Of a DNA stretch of 43,157 bases, positions 17,301-25,707 are shown piece after piece. The DNA is from Lachnospiraceae bacterium A4 (lineage in GTDB: Bacteria > Bacillota > Clostridia > Lachnospirales > Lachnospiraceae). Position 1 is the first letter of the stretch. Each line of letters begins with the position of its first letter. Both the position numbers and the translations under genes were made by a program. Location: the NCBI GenBank assembly GCA_000403215.2, contig KE159544.1, positions 1-43,157 of the forward strand, written 5' to 3'. The notes under the pieces are model-generated. The model worked only from the letters and a program-made list of their open reading frames with translations. It was not told where the DNA came from and did not search any database.

Positions 17301-17754
17301 ATAGCCCTCGCTTTCTGCCGCTTCCTGCGGCTTGGAAAAATGTATTTGTCGGTTTTTGGGTATGAAAAAAGCCGCCTTATCTTTGGCGGCTGTCCCCACG
17401 CTGCGTAGGTGCTGCGGCGTGGCGGTATTCAGTTGTAGCGGGGTAGTGCGTTTCCCTGTGGGCGCACGAACCATGTACCCGGTGTTTACGGTCTTGATGA
17501 TGATTACCTCCTTTAAGGTTCTATGCCCTTATGAATGAAAGAAAGAGGGGAGTGTGCTTTTCGCCGTCTTAGTCGGCGTTGTGGAACTGTGTATAACTGG
17601 CTTGTATATTGCGTTGTGGGTAACACTGTTTGCAGGACGTGGGAAAGCCGCACTTTGGCTTTTCCATGTGCTGTGAATGGTGTTATCCATGACGCAATAG
17701 CCTGTTATGCACATTTCCATGACGCAAAGGTCTTTTCCCTGCGTTTTTAAGCTG
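17301..17754 (-). other. long intergenic leader between the 56-aa gene and Maff2
   Basis: 454 bp with no convincing gene. It holds a 12-bp direct repeat TCCATGACGCAA at 17686-17697 and 17716-17727 (30-bp period), with a further TCCATG near 17663. It also holds a strong AAAGGAGG site near 17510 that is followed by ATC codons, not ATG, and the terminator-like hairpin at 17365-17390. The spacing and repeats suggest an operator/promoter region for the downstream half of the transfer operon. Confidence 0.5.
17365..17390 (-). terminator. attenuator-like hairpin in the Maff2 leader
   Basis: On the minus strand GCCGCC (17390-17385), loop AAAGATAA, GGCGGC (17376-17371) is followed by six T residues. 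It lies 65 bp upstream of the Maff2 start, inside a frame that is open through it. It is therefore a plausible attenuator controlling the VirB6-PrgI-VirB4 part of the operon. Confidence 0.6.
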
Positions 17755-17925
17755 TCACTGTTGCGGGATAAGCCCCCGGCGTGTGACATACTCCGTTGCA
17801 TAAATGCGGTTTTCCGTTTCCCGCTCCTGCCAGTATTCCCGCATGGTGTTTTCTGCGGTTTCCGCAACTTTCATCAGAAATCTTTCAATCTCTTTTTCTT
17901 TTGCCTTTGCGCTACGTCTGCTCAT
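17755..17925 (-). CDS. 56-aa basic protein overlapping virD4
   Basis: Short frame beginning MSRRSAKAKEKEIERFLMKV and ending RRGLIPQQ. It is highly charged and almost certainly helical. AGGAGGAAACAGACC lies immediately before the ATG, and the gene overlaps the virD4 stop by 14 bp, so it is probably translated with virD4. I recognise no family. Conserved position after the coupling protein and strong translation signals argue that it is real. Confidence 0.65.
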   Translation of the reverse strand: MSRRSAKAKEKEIERFLMKVAETAENTMREYWQERETENRIYATEYVTRRGLIPQQ

Positions 17926-19705
17926 GGTCTGTTTCCTCCTGTAAATCGTCCCCGTCTATCTCGTAGAGGTCAAAGGGTTCTTCCGGCTTGATAACCGCCG
18001 GGCGGCGTTTCAGATATTTTTCAATGTCAAATTCATTCTTTTTGTCAAAGTCGGAGAGGAATTTATATCTTGGGTGCTTGGTAATGTCGAATTTGTCACT
18101 GAAAAAAGGACGTGCGCCCCTTACCTGCAAGATACATTTGCCGCCGTCCATGATGGAAATCTCGTCTTGGCTCATAAGCTCCTTACCCAACTTTTGGTAG
18201 TTCAGCCCGTAGGTCTTTTCCTTTCCCCGGTTCTCGGAAGTGTTGTATAAATCTATGGTTTCTTTCCCTAAAAGCTCCGACATTTCTTTGAGCGTGGTTT
18301 TCTCCTTGCCGCCTAAAAACAAAGTGGTGTCACAATTCCCCGTGATCGTGTCGGCGTTGTCCTTGTAAATGGCTTTTAACTGGCTCTGTGCCTGCAAGAT
18401 AAGGCAGGCGGATATTTCCCTGCTTCGGATTGTGGCAATCAGCTTTTCCAGTTTCGGTATCTGCCCGATATTGGCTACCTCGTCAAGCAGGCAGCGGACG
18501 TGTACGGGAAGCCTGCCGCCGTAAAAATCATCTGCCTTGTCGCACAAGAGGTTGAAAAGCTGCGTGTACATCATGGCTACAATGAAGTTGAAAGTGTCGT
18601 CCGTGTCGGAGATAATGACAAAGAGGGCGGTTTTCCTGTCCCCCAATGTGTCAAGCTCCAAATCGTCCGTTTCCATAAGCTCCCGCAGTTCTTTTATGTC
18701 GAACGGGGCTAACCGTGCGCCGCATGAAATCAAGATAGATTTAGCGGTCTTGCCCGCCGCAAGTTTGTACTTTTTGTACTGCTTTACGGCAAAGTGTTCC
18801 GGGTCTTTTTCTTCCAGTCGGTCAAACATCAAATCCACGGGGTTCTTAAAGTCCTCGTCGTCCTCCCTCGCTTCGCTTGCGTTTATCATGTCAAGCAGGG
18901 TCGTAAAATTCTTTTCTTCCTCCGGGGCTTCGTAGTAGATGTAGCCGATTAGTGCGGTGTAATAGAGCTTTTCCGCTTTCGTCCAAAAATCCTCGGACGA
19001 CTTTTCGCCCTCGCCTTTGGTGTTTACCATGATTGTGTTGACAAGTTTTAATATGTCTTTTTCGCTGTGCAGGTAGGCAAAGGGGTTGTAGTGCATACTC
19101 TTTTTGAAATTGATTGTGTTAAGCACTTTTATCTTATAGCCGCCCCTGTCTAAGAGCTTCCCGCACTCTATTAGGATTGTGCCTTTCGGGTCAGTGACGC
19201 AATAGGAGCTGTGCATTTGCATTAAGTTTGGCTTGACGAAAAAGCGGGTCTTGCCGCTTCCCGAACCGCCTATGACAAGCACGTTTTTATTCCTCGCATA
19301 CTTGGGGCTTTTGGGGCGGCTGTTCATGGTAAGCCGTTCCGTCTGCGTCAGCAGCACGTTGTTGTAAAAATCCGGGTCTATGTAGGGTTCAATGTCCTTT
19401 GCGTTCCCCCAACGTGCAGAGCCGTATTCAACGCCCTTGCGGTACTTCTTGGCGTTCTTGCCTTTCATGTAGACGGCAAGCCGCAGGATAACCGCCCCGG
19501 CAACGCCGATTAGAAAATCCTGCCCGTTAAGGCTTGGGAATGGCTTTTCAAAGGCGGCGGTCACGCCCTCCATGATGTGTAGCAGCTTCCCGGAGAGGTC
19601 AGCCCCCGGAGAGAGCCGGAACGCTTCGCCAATCTTCATAAAGAGCCATACAAAGAGCAGGTACGGCGCATTGAGGATAAGCAGCTTTTTGATGTTCGGT
19701 TTCAT
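17912..19705 (-). CDS. virD4: VirD4/TraG-type conjugal coupling protein
   Basis: 597-aa type IV coupling ATPase that brings relaxase-bound DNA to the secretion channel. The N-terminus has two membrane segments (YLLFVWLFMKIG near residue 15; FLIGVAGAVILRLAVYM near 65). Walker A is IGGSGSGKTRFFVKPN around residue 147, and Walker B is CLLDEVANIGQIP around 407. RSREISACLILQAQSQLKAI is the conserved TraG/VirD4 motif. The C-terminus is acidic. The gene overlaps the PcfB/DUF3801 gene by 4 bp. It is intact and of usual length. Confidence 0.95.
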   Translation of the reverse strand: MKPNIKKLLILNAPYLLFVWLFMKIGEAFRLSPGADLSGKLLHIMEGVTAAFEKPFPSLNGQDFLIGVAGAVILRLAVYMKGKNAKKYRKGVEYGSARWGNAKDIEPYIDPDFYNNVLLTQTERLTMNSRPKSPKYARNKNVLVIGGSGSGKTRFFVKPNLMQMHSSYCVTDPKGTILIECGKLLDRGGYKIKVLNTINFKKSMHYNPFAYLHSEKDILKLVNTIMVNTKGEGEKSSEDFWTKAEKLYYTALIGYIYYEAPEEEKNFTTLLDMINASEAREDDEDFKNPVDLMFDRLEEKDPEHFAVKQYKKYKLAAGKTAKSILISCGARLAPFDIKELRELMETDDLELDTLGDRKTALFVIISDTDDTFNFIVAMMYTQLFNLLCDKADDFYGGRLPVHVRCLLDEVANIGQIPKLEKLIATIRSREISACLILQAQSQLKAIYKDNADTITGNCDTTLFLGGKEKTTLKEMSELLGKETIDLYNTSENRGKEKTYGLNYQKLGKELMSQDEISIMDGGKCILQVRGARPFFSDKFDITKHPRYKFLSDFDKKNEFDIEKYLKRRPAVIKPEEPFDLYEIDGDDLQEETDHEQT

Positions 19706-20178
19706 CTTTCCCGCCCCCTGTCCTTGTTTTTCTCTTTCTGCCTGCTTTGGTTCATCTGCTTTGCCTTATCCCGGAAATTGGCTAACATCTTGCGTATGGA
19801 CGGCTTTTTCTCCCTGTTTAGCTGCTTGGCGGCAAACTCCTTAAAGGCTTCCGTCATAACGTCCACGTCCCGCCCCTTGAAAAAGACAAGGTAGCGGGGC
19901 GGTTCTTCGCCCTTGACTTTCTTTAGGCTGTAATCAAGCCCGTATTTTTTGGCAATGGGTTCAAACGCCTTTATGTTAGCGTCCGTAATCTCCATACTGG
20001 AAACGCCCGTGTTCTGCTTCATAAGGTGCTTTAGCGTCTGCCTGCCCTTGTATATCTTCGGTGCTTTGTGCTTCTTTGCGTCAAGCAGCTTTTTTATGGC
20101 TTTCTGTAAGACTTCGGCGGTCAGCTTCGCCGTCTTGATTGAGATAGCAACGGTCTTTTCGTTGATCTGCTCCTGCAT
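19702..20178 (-). CDS. PcfB/DUF3801 family protein
   Basis: 158-aa basic protein: MQEQINEKTVAISIKTAKLT leads into a helical domain with KHKAPKIYKGRQTLKHLMKQ, MEITDANIKAFEPIAKKYGL and a final Lys/Arg/Gln-rich tail. PcfB of pCF10 is a relaxosome accessory factor acting with the coupling protein PcfC. The same gene pair is found here (4-bp overlap with virD4). The ribosome-binding site is AAGGAGGGACTGACAGCCC. A terminator separates it from the upstream DUF5348 gene. Confidence 0.85.
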   Translation of the reverse strand: MQEQINEKTVAISIKTAKLTAEVLQKAIKKLLDAKKHKAPKIYKGRQTLKHLMKQNTGVSSMEITDANIKAFEPIAKKYGLDYSLKKVKGEEPPRYLVFFKGRDVDVMTEAFKEFAAKQLNREKKPSIRKMLANFRDKAKQMNQSRQKEKNKDRGRER

Positions 20179-20237
20179 GGGCTGTCAGTCCCTCCTTTCT
20201 TGGTTTCATGTGGTACGGGTGGCGGTAGCCGGGCATG

Positions 20238-20270
20238 GAAAAAGGGGCAGCCGATTTTTATGGTCGCCCC
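20238..20270 (-). terminator. rho-independent terminator between DUF5348 and DUF3801 genes
   Basis: On the minus strand GGGGCGACC (20270-20262) pairs with GGCTGCCCC (20252-20244), one central mismatch pair, and T residues follow. It lies directly after the DUF5348 stop. The first two genes of the ICE thus form their own transcript unless read-through occurs. Confidence 0.7.
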
Positions 20271-20274
20271 TCTG

Positions 20275-20502
20275 TTATCTGTTATGCACACGCACACGCA
20301 AGCCGTCCAGTACGTCCGTCTTGATACCGACAAGATACCATTCCTGCCCGGCACTCATTTCAATGCGTGTCGGCTTCCATTTGCCGCCTGCGAATACGTC
20401 AAAACATTCTCCACAATGCAAGCCGCCGTAGTAATCATTCAGCCCAAAACGAATATCATAGCGTCCGCTTTCCCTGTCAAAAATCAATGCTCCCTGCTTC
20501 AT
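20275..20502 (-). CDS. DUF5348 family protein
   Basis: 75-aa small soluble protein with the family pattern: FDRESGRYDIRFGL, YYGGLHCGECFDV, a GGKWKPTRIEM strand and LDGLRVRVHNR. It is probably a compact beta-fold. The two-Cys HCGEC motif could bind metal, but four ligands are not visible. The ATG overlaps the stop of the DUF6017 gene (ATGA), so it is co-translated with the replication/regulatory gene. Function unknown. Confidence 0.8.
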   Translation of the reverse strand: MKQGALIFDRESGRYDIRFGLNDYYGGLHCGECFDVFAGGKWKPTRIEMSAGQEWYLVGIKTDVLDGLRVRVHNR

Positions 20503-21419
20503 AAGGTGTCGCCCTCCCTTTCCTGTGATAAAAATGCGCCGCTTGCCATATCGTGAGCGACAAGGGCGGTATAATAGCTGTCAATGGTGTTTGGTGCGTT
20601 AAAAAGAACCGCAAGCAGATACTTCTTGATGTTGCGTATCTTGGTGGTGTTTTGGTGCATACAGTCAATCACAAACTGGATATGGCTGCTGTTTAATTTC
20701 ATAAACTTAGACTTCACAAGCTCGGCGGGGTAGTCGTCCCCGGCAATGCGTATTACTTTGCGGCGGGTGCAGACGGTTTCAAGCATGAGGGAAACAATCT
20801 CGTCAAGCATACCCCTGTCAATGTTTTTGTCCTGTATCAGATAGCAGTATTCGATATTGTCCTTTATGACTTCCTCATAAGCCCGTACTGCGTCCATGTT
20901 TGTGCTGCCGTTTCCTTTCCGTTCCTGCGGCTGTGCCGCTTCCCCTTTGGAAAGGGTGGAAAGGATAGGAATGGAATGGTTATTTAATAAATCCGTATTT
21001 GATAATTCTTTACTTGATAGTTCTTTATTTAATTGCGTTGGATTTTCCTGCATAGGGTTTTCCAATGTTGGATTTTCCGATATAGGCTTGTCCTGTGTTG
21101 GATTTTCCAATGCAGGCTTTGGCGGTACTGGAAATTCATGTATCACATAATCAGCCGCCCCTAACTGTCCTTTTTCGTTCCGTACCCTTGTACGGGTCAC
21201 ATATCCTGCCCGTTCCAGTTCCCGTATTGCTTCCCGGATAGCGTCTATGCCCTCACGGTTGATTTGGGAAAGCCCCTTTAGGGTGTAGTCCCATTCTTCG
21301 GGCAGCGATAGCATTTGTGAAAGCAGTCCCTTTGATTTTAGGGAGAGGTCAGCATTGCGTAGGTGGTGGTTTGACATAACGGTGTAGTCCCTGTTTTTTT
21401 CCACTCGGAATACTGCCAT
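20499..21419 (-). CDS. DUF6017 helix-turn-helix replication/regulatory protein
   Basis: 306-aa protein. The N-terminal ~95 residues form a winged-helix domain of the RepA_N/DnaD-like type (MAVFRVEKNRDYTVMSNHHL, LSQINREGIDAIREAIREL, GYVTRTRVRN). A linker with repeated EN-PT motifs follows, then a C-terminal DUF6017 domain (VSLMLETVCTRRKVIRIAGD, RNIKKYLLAVLFNAPNTID). Such proteins open Tn1549-like ICEs and probably bind an element origin or control transfer. The start at 21419 was chosen at the conserved MAVFRVEKN; the frame reaching 21488 crosses a terminator-like hairpin. Only AAGGGG serves as ribosome-binding site, so translation may be weak. Confidence 0.82.
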   Translation of the reverse strand: MAVFRVEKNRDYTVMSNHHLRNADLSLKSKGLLSQMLSLPEEWDYTLKGLSQINREGIDAIREAIRELERAGYVTRTRVRNEKGQLGAADYVIHEFPVPPKPALENPTQDKPISENPTLENPMQENPTQLNKELSSKELSNTDLLNNHSIPILSTLSKGEAAQPQERKGNGSTNMDAVRAYEEVIKDNIEYCYLIQDKNIDRGMLDEIVSLMLETVCTRRKVIRIAGDDYPAELVKSKFMKLNSSHIQFVIDCMHQNTTKIRNIKKYLLAVLFNAPNTIDSYYTALVAHDMASGAFLSQEREGDTL

Positions 21420-21450
21420 GTAATCAGCCCCTTTCATCAGCCCGGACAAT

Positions 21451-21483
21451 GAAAAACGCCCGTTCCGTGTGGAAAAGGCGTTT
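21451..21483 (-). terminator. attenuator-like hairpin before the first ICE gene
   Basis: On the minus strand AAACGCC (21483-21477) pairs with GGCGTTT (21460-21454), with an inner TTCC/GGAA pair, and a T-run continues. It stands 30 bp before the DUF6017 start. It is either a terminator for transcription entering the ICE from outside or an attenuator of the ICE operon. Confidence 0.6.
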
Positions 21484-21570
21484 ACCATGTGGTTATAGGG
21501 CTTCGTGTTTAGTTTTCTTGTTTCTTAAAAGCCTTGTTTTATGCGGTGTTGCGGTGGTTGTCTATAAATA

Positions 21571-22248
21571 CTTGCTCCGAATGGAGCAGGAAAATCTACC
21601 ACAATGAAGATGTTGTTGGGGCTGACATCGCCTACGGGTGGAAGTTTCACGGTTGACGGAGGTCGTTTTCCAGATGACCGGATTAGCATTTTAAAGAAAG
21701 TAGGTTCTTTTATCGAATCTCCGTCTTTTTATGCAAATTTGACAGGTCGGGAAAACCTTGATATTATCCGCAGAATTTTGGGGTTGCCGGAGAATGCGGT
21801 GGATGATGCATTGGAGTTAGTCGGTTTGACAGAGTTTGGTAATCGGCTTGCAAAAAAATATTCGTTGGGCATGAAACAGCGCCTTGGGCTTGCGGGTGCT
21901 TTGCTTGGACGTCCGCCAATCCTGATTTTAGACGAACCTACAAATGGTCTTGATCCTTCCGGCATTCACGAAATCCGTAATCTGATAAAGTCATTGCCGA
22001 GCCTTTATGATTGTACTGTCTTGATATCTTCTCATATGCTGTCAGAAATAGAACTGATGGCAGATGACATTGGTATTCTTAATCATGGTCGGCTGCTGTT
22101 TGAGGGAAGTCTTGACGAGCTTAGGCAGAATGCAGTACAGGCAGGTTTCGCAGCAGACAATAAGATTAGTTCGGCTAATCTGGAAGATATGTTCCTTTCC
22201 ATGATTGATAAGGATAACGCAGCCAGAAAGCAGAGGGCGCAATTATGA
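21571..22248 (+). pseudogene. lantibiotic-immunity ABC transporter ATPase (LanF type), 5' truncated
   Basis: Frame readable from CTTGCTCCG (LAPNGAGKSTT, the Walker A region) but preceded two codons earlier by TAA and by ICE sequence. About 30-35 N-terminal codons, including the native start, are missing. The rest is intact: the ABC signature YSLGMKQRLGLAGALLG, Walker B ILILDEPTNGLDP and the H-loop region LISSHMLSEIELM. The first in-frame ATG (21604) lies after the P-loop, so a protein started there could not bind ATP normally. The stop overlaps the next permease gene. The missing 5' part may lie on the other side of the ICE. Confidence 0.8.
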
Positions 22249-22970
22249 ATACTCTTATCATTGAACTTCGGAAAGAAAAAAGGACTGGTGTTATTCCGCT
22301 GCTGTTGTTAGTTGGTGTTTTGGGTGCCGCCTATGCGTTTGTCAATTTTATTGTACGCAAGGATACATTACTGAATCTTCCGCTGGCTCCGATGGATGTT
22401 CTTTTAACACAGCTTTACGGAATGATTATGGTTTTGAATATGTTTGGTATTGTTGTAGCTGCCTGCATGGTTTATAACATGGAATTTAAAGGAACTGCAA
22501 TTAAAAAGATGTATATGCTGCCAATCAGCGTTCCTAAAATGTATCTGTGCAAATTCCTGATTTTAACAGTGTTGCTTTTGGCAGCGATTGTGTTACAGAA
22601 TTTGGCTCTGTTAAAAATCGGCATCAGTGACTTGCCAAAAGGCACTTTTGAAATAAGCACTTTGCTTAAATTTACGGTATATTCCTTTATTACTTCTATG
22701 CCGACATTATCTTTTATGGTTTTGGTTTCCTCACGTTTTGAAAATATGTGGATACCTCTTGGAATTGGAGTTGCCGGATTTCTAAGCGGAATGGCTTTGG
22801 CAAATTCAAATGTTAGTTTATTATTGGTTCACCCATTTGTTGTAATGTTAAAGCCTGCTGTTGCCATGAGCGCACAGCCTGACAATGAAATAGCTATTAT
22901 ATCTATGGCAGAAACATTTTTGTTTTTAGGAATGGGTTTGTGGATGGCGAAACATTTACGTTATGAATAG
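22245..22970 (+). CDS. lantibiotic immunity ABC permease, MutE/EpiE type
   Basis: 241-aa membrane protein with six predicted helices, for example GVIPLLLLVGVLGAAYAFVN, MIMVLNMFGIVVAACMVY, FLILTVLLLAAIVLQNLAL and a C-terminal AIISMAETFLFLGMGLWM. These permeases pair with a LanF ATPase to expel lantibiotics from the membrane. The ATG overlaps the ATPase stop (ATGA). It is intact, but because the ATPase is broken and its promoter lost, the transporter is probably non-functional as it stands. Confidence 0.82.
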   Translation: MNTLIIELRKEKRTGVIPLLLLVGVLGAAYAFVNFIVRKDTLLNLPLAPMDVLLTQLYGMIMVLNMFGIVVAACMVYNMEFKGTAIKKMYMLPISVPKMYLCKFLILTVLLLAAIVLQNLALLKIGISDLPKGTFEISTLLKFTVYSFITSMPTLSFMVLVSSRFENMWIPLGIGVAGFLSGMALANSNVSLLLVHPFVVMLKPAVAMSAQPDNEIAIISMAETFLFLGMGLWMAKHLRYE

Positions 22971-22981
22971 GAGGGATTTGT

Positions 22982-23746
22982 GTGAATTTTTTTGATTTAT
23001 TGAAAATTGAATTTAAAAAGGTAAAGCGGTCAAAAATCGTTCCTTTGATATTTATTGCACCTTTGTTGGTAGTAATATCGGGGATTGCCAATTTAAGCAG
23101 GTACTTTTCTCCGGAATATACAAATGCGTGGTCTGCAATGTTTATTCAAAGCGCATTAGTCTATGCCTATTATCTGTTACCGTTTTCCATGATTGTTGTA
23201 TGCGTGATGATTGCAGGGCGTGAAACACAGCATAATGGTATTCTGAAGATGTTGGCATTGCCAGTTAGCCGTTATGCTTTATCTTTAGCAAAATTTGGTG
23301 TTTTGATGTTTTACCTGTTTATGGAAATGGTTGTTTTTCTTATTGTGTTTTTGATTTCTGGTATTGTTGCTACACACATGGCAGGAATCACAGAAACTTT
23401 ACCATTGCTTTATCTTATAAAGTGGTGTGCAGGATTATTTCTTACAATGCTGCCTTGTCTAGCAGCTATGTGGGCAATTACAGTATTGTTTGAAAAAACA
23501 TTGCTTTCCGTAGGATTTAATCTGTTTCTTGTTATTCCCAGCGTTTTAATAGCCAATACACCGCTTTGGATTGCATATCCTTATTGTTACAGTGGTTATT
23601 TGGTATCTTGTTCGTTACATGATTTTACGGCAGAAGGCACAAGTACAATATTTTCGGTATTTCCATTTTTGCCATGTGCAATAGTGGTTTTTATATTAGC
23701 TCTTTTGTTGGCTGTTAGAAAATTTGGTAAGAAAGAAATGAGGTAA
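22982..23746 (+). CDS. lantibiotic immunity ABC permease, MutG type
   Basis: 254-aa membrane protein starting with GTG, preceded by AGGAGGGATTT. Six helices are visible: IVPLIFIAPLLVVISGIANL, a YAYYLLPFSMIVVCVMIAG segment, FLIVFLISGIVATHMAG, a TMLPCLAAMWAITVLF segment, LFLVIPSVLIANTPLWIAY and FPFLPCAIVVFILALLLA. It is the second permease of the LanFEG-type trio, 11 bp after the first. It is related in topology but not closely in sequence to its partner. Confidence 0.82.
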   Translation: MNFFDLLKIEFKKVKRSKIVPLIFIAPLLVVISGIANLSRYFSPEYTNAWSAMFIQSALVYAYYLLPFSMIVVCVMIAGRETQHNGILKMLALPVSRYALSLAKFGVLMFYLFMEMVVFLIVFLISGIVATHMAGITETLPLLYLIKWCAGLFLTMLPCLAAMWAITVLFEKTLLSVGFNLFLVIPSVLIANTPLWIAYPYCYSGYLVSCSLHDFTAEGTSTIFSVFPFLPCAIVVFILALLLAVRKFGKKEMR

Positions 23747-23749
23747 ACT

Positions 23750-24046
23750 ATGGAGAAGAAAAAATTACAAAATATAAGTATTATCGCCCTTATTATCAGT
23801 ATACTTCCCTTTGCAACACTGATTCCTGCATTTTTGCAAATCATATTGCCCGATGGAATACGTACAGTTTGGAGTGGTATCAATATTGCCTGTGTTATTA
23901 CTGGGCTGTGTCTGTCTATCATCTGTGTTAAAAATAATGAAAGCCGGAGCCTGATAAATATTATCTCTACAATTATCAGTGGATTGTTACTTTTACTGAT
24001 TAGTGGGATTATTGTTCTGGCATTGTTTTTAACTTTTCTTCAATAA
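23750..24046 (+). CDS. small three-helix membrane protein of the immunity operon
   Basis: 98-aa protein. The N-terminus MEKKKLQNISIIALIISILP begins the first helix. GINIACVITGLCLSIICV is the second, and a long hydrophobic C-terminus (TIISGLLLLLISGIIVLALF) the third. It follows the MutG-type permease by 3 bp and so is in the same operon. I do not recognise the family; an accessory immunity role is only suggested by position. Confidence 0.7.
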   Translation: MEKKKLQNISIIALIISILPFATLIPAFLQIILPDGIRTVWSGINIACVITGLCLSIICVKNNESRSLINIISTIISGLLLLLISGIIVLALFLTFLQ

Positions 24047-24082
24047 GGAGAGTGTGAAAATATTGAATAAATATTTGAATAC

Positions 24083-24089
24083 CATAATT
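24083..24089. repeat. target-site duplication, left copy
   Basis: CATAATT directly abuts the left inverted repeat of the insertion sequence. The identical copy is at 25701-25707. Confidence 0.85.
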
Positions 24090-25700
24090 CTTGTGAGTAA
24101 AAAGTTTGCGCTGCTTAAGAAGCCCGTGAACCCCAGTAGGTTCCGGACTCATCCTGCTGTTCCTGAATTATCTGCGTTATGCATAATTCTGGCTGTTTTC
24201 CTAAAAGGCGGAAAAAATGTTTCCGCAGATAGTGCATGACAGCGGCTTCTGACATCCGCCCCCTGGAAGGCGTCCTCTGGTAACGTATCTGCCCGGGGTG
24301 GAACTCTCCGGCAAAACGAATGGAAACGCTCTGCAGTATTCCCATTGCAATACAGGACAGTGCCATATGCATCTCAATAGCACGTACCGTTTCCAATACT
24401 TTCCGGCGGGATTTTTCATTTCCCACACGTTCAAGGGGTGACGGTTCATCTTTCTTCTGGTAATAACTCAATTTTGGCATATGCTTTGACCAGAAATGAT
24501 AGCAGAATGCGCCAACCTGCTGTTTCAGCTCCCGGAAGGTGCATTCGATCCGGAACCGGTAACTGTAAAGCCGGATGACCGACAGCGGCTCCAGTGCCAG
24601 GCTGGTGCTTGCCAGGATGCTCTGGATGCCATCCATTTCCACCAGCACAAACCGCAGCTCCTGATAAAGCTTCTGCCCCCACAGCAGGTCAATGCAGTAG
24701 TAACGGATGGATTCCTTCTTCCCATAAAGCTCAATCTCTGCATCCTGGAACTGTTCCTTTTGGGAGGTGAATAATTCTTTCAGGCGGACAGCGGCTCCCT
24801 TTTTGGGAGGACGTCCCCTTCCGGGTTTCCGGGGGCCGGGTTTTTCATATGCTGTGCAGGATTTCTTTGCCTTGGTAATGATCTCCATGTGCGCCGCCCC
24901 GCTGCTGTTAAGTGTTTTCAGCTTTTCAAGGGCCGGGACGGTAAGGAAATATCTGTCCAGCAGGAGCAGACAATCCCCAAATGTGAGGGCAGCCTGATAA
25001 GCATCCTCTACCATCTGTATTACATGGGAGGAGCTGGAAACAGCCGCGTCCTTCCACTCCCTGGCAGCCTGAAGGCCGTCGTGGAGCCGGATGCTTAAGG
25101 GGATACATGCCCAGCTGCGGACACTTCCAGCCAGAATGCCAAGTCCTCCAAACATATGCCCGTGGATGTACTCAGGCTTTGCGGAATTTTCAGATTCCTG
25201 GAACAGTTTTTTGACTCCCGGCATCCGGCGTCCTTCTTTTGACTGCTTTACCCCATCGCCTACAAGAACATGGAAGCCGCCTTCCCTATAAAGAGGTGCA
25301 TGATCCATGACGGCTGAAAACCAGCGTCTGCGTATATCTTCCAGTGACCAGGAGGATGCCCTGAAAAAATGCAGCATGGAATCATAAGAACCTGGGCTGA
25401 GGGCAAGGTCACGGATAACAGAAGTAAGTCCAAGTTTATCGGAACGCAGCATAAAGCCGACCGTAATGGTAACAAACCAGCGGAAAGCAGCTTTTCGGGA
25501 GAAACAGGATTCAAAGTGGCATAAAACAATTTCAATAAAATTCATCATAATCGTATGGTCAACCACTGGAAAGTATGGTAAACTCACACATGAAATAACT
25601 CTTTCCGTGGTGTTTGTATCTTTCTTAAGTGTGGTAACTTAAAGATACCATAAATCCATATGGAAGAGTTATTTTTTTGATAGAACTTTTTACTCTCAAG
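24090..25700 (-). mobile_element. IS4-superfamily insertion sequence, complete, 1611 bp
   Basis: Terminal inverted repeats CTTGTGAGTAAAAAGTT (24090-24106) and, inverted, CTTGAGAGTAAAAAGTT (25700-25684) match 16 of 17. Both ends are bordered by the 7-bp duplication CATAATT (24083-24089 and 25701-25707). A single transposase gene fills the element on the minus strand. Intact ends, intact gene and a perfect duplication point to a recent insertion. Confidence 0.88.
24115..25587 (-). CDS. DDE transposase, IS4 superfamily
   Basis: 490-aa transposase. The first catalytic Asp is probably in VLVGDGVKQSKEGRRMPG, and the second in LLLLDRYFLTVPALEKL. The Glu lies in the YREK signature, seen as YSYRFRIECTFRELK (Y-x2-R-x3-E-x6-K), which defines IS4-type enzymes. 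The RNase H fold is split by an insertion domain rich in Lys/Pro (KPGPRKPGRGRPPKKG). The start is GTG at 25587; an internal ATG pair about 13 codons in (MMNFIEI) is an alternative. It is intact and the only gene in the element. Confidence 0.85.
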   Translation of the reverse strand: MSLPYFPVVDHTIMMNFIEIVLCHFESCFSRKAAFRWFVTITVGFMLRSDKLGLTSVIRDLALSPGSYDSMLHFFRASSWSLEDIRRRWFSAVMDHAPLYREGGFHVLVGDGVKQSKEGRRMPGVKKLFQESENSAKPEYIHGHMFGGLGILAGSVRSWACIPLSIRLHDGLQAAREWKDAAVSSSSHVIQMVEDAYQAALTFGDCLLLLDRYFLTVPALEKLKTLNSSGAAHMEIITKAKKSCTAYEKPGPRKPGRGRPPKKGAAVRLKELFTSQKEQFQDAEIELYGKKESIRYYCIDLLWGQKLYQELRFVLVEMDGIQSILASTSLALEPLSVIRLYSYRFRIECTFRELKQQVGAFCYHFWSKHMPKLSYYQKKDEPSPLERVGNEKSRRKVLETVRAIEMHMALSCIAMGILQSVSIRFAGEFHPGQIRYQRTPSRGRMSEAAVMHYLRKHFFRLLGKQPELCITQIIQEQQDESGTYWGSRAS

Positions 25701-25707
25701 CATAATT
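25701..25707. repeat. target-site duplication, right copy
   Basis: CATAATT directly abuts the right inverted repeat. Joining the flanks through one copy restores an open frame. Confidence 0.85.

Larger units (their letters stand above)
4128..21570 (-). mobile_element. Tn1549/CTn4-like ICE: conjugation module (partial element)
   Basis: One strand, one gene order, and nearly all spacings are short or overlapping from the DUF6017 gene to the antirestriction gene. The set DUF6017, DUF5348, DUF3801, VirD4, Maff2, TrbL, PrgI, VirB4, NlpC/P60, DUF4315, DUF4366 and topoisomerase III is the hallmark of Tn1549/CTn4-type ICEs. The right boundary near 21570 is where an ABC-transporter gene resumes mid-frame. 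The left part, including the relaxase and recombinase genes expected for this family, is outside the window beyond the RIT insertion. Confidence 0.8.

Noticed and set aside
24054-24239. Intact 61-aa gene after the membrane protein
   Set aside because: Its second part is read from inside the insertion sequence. The real frame continues on the other side of the element.
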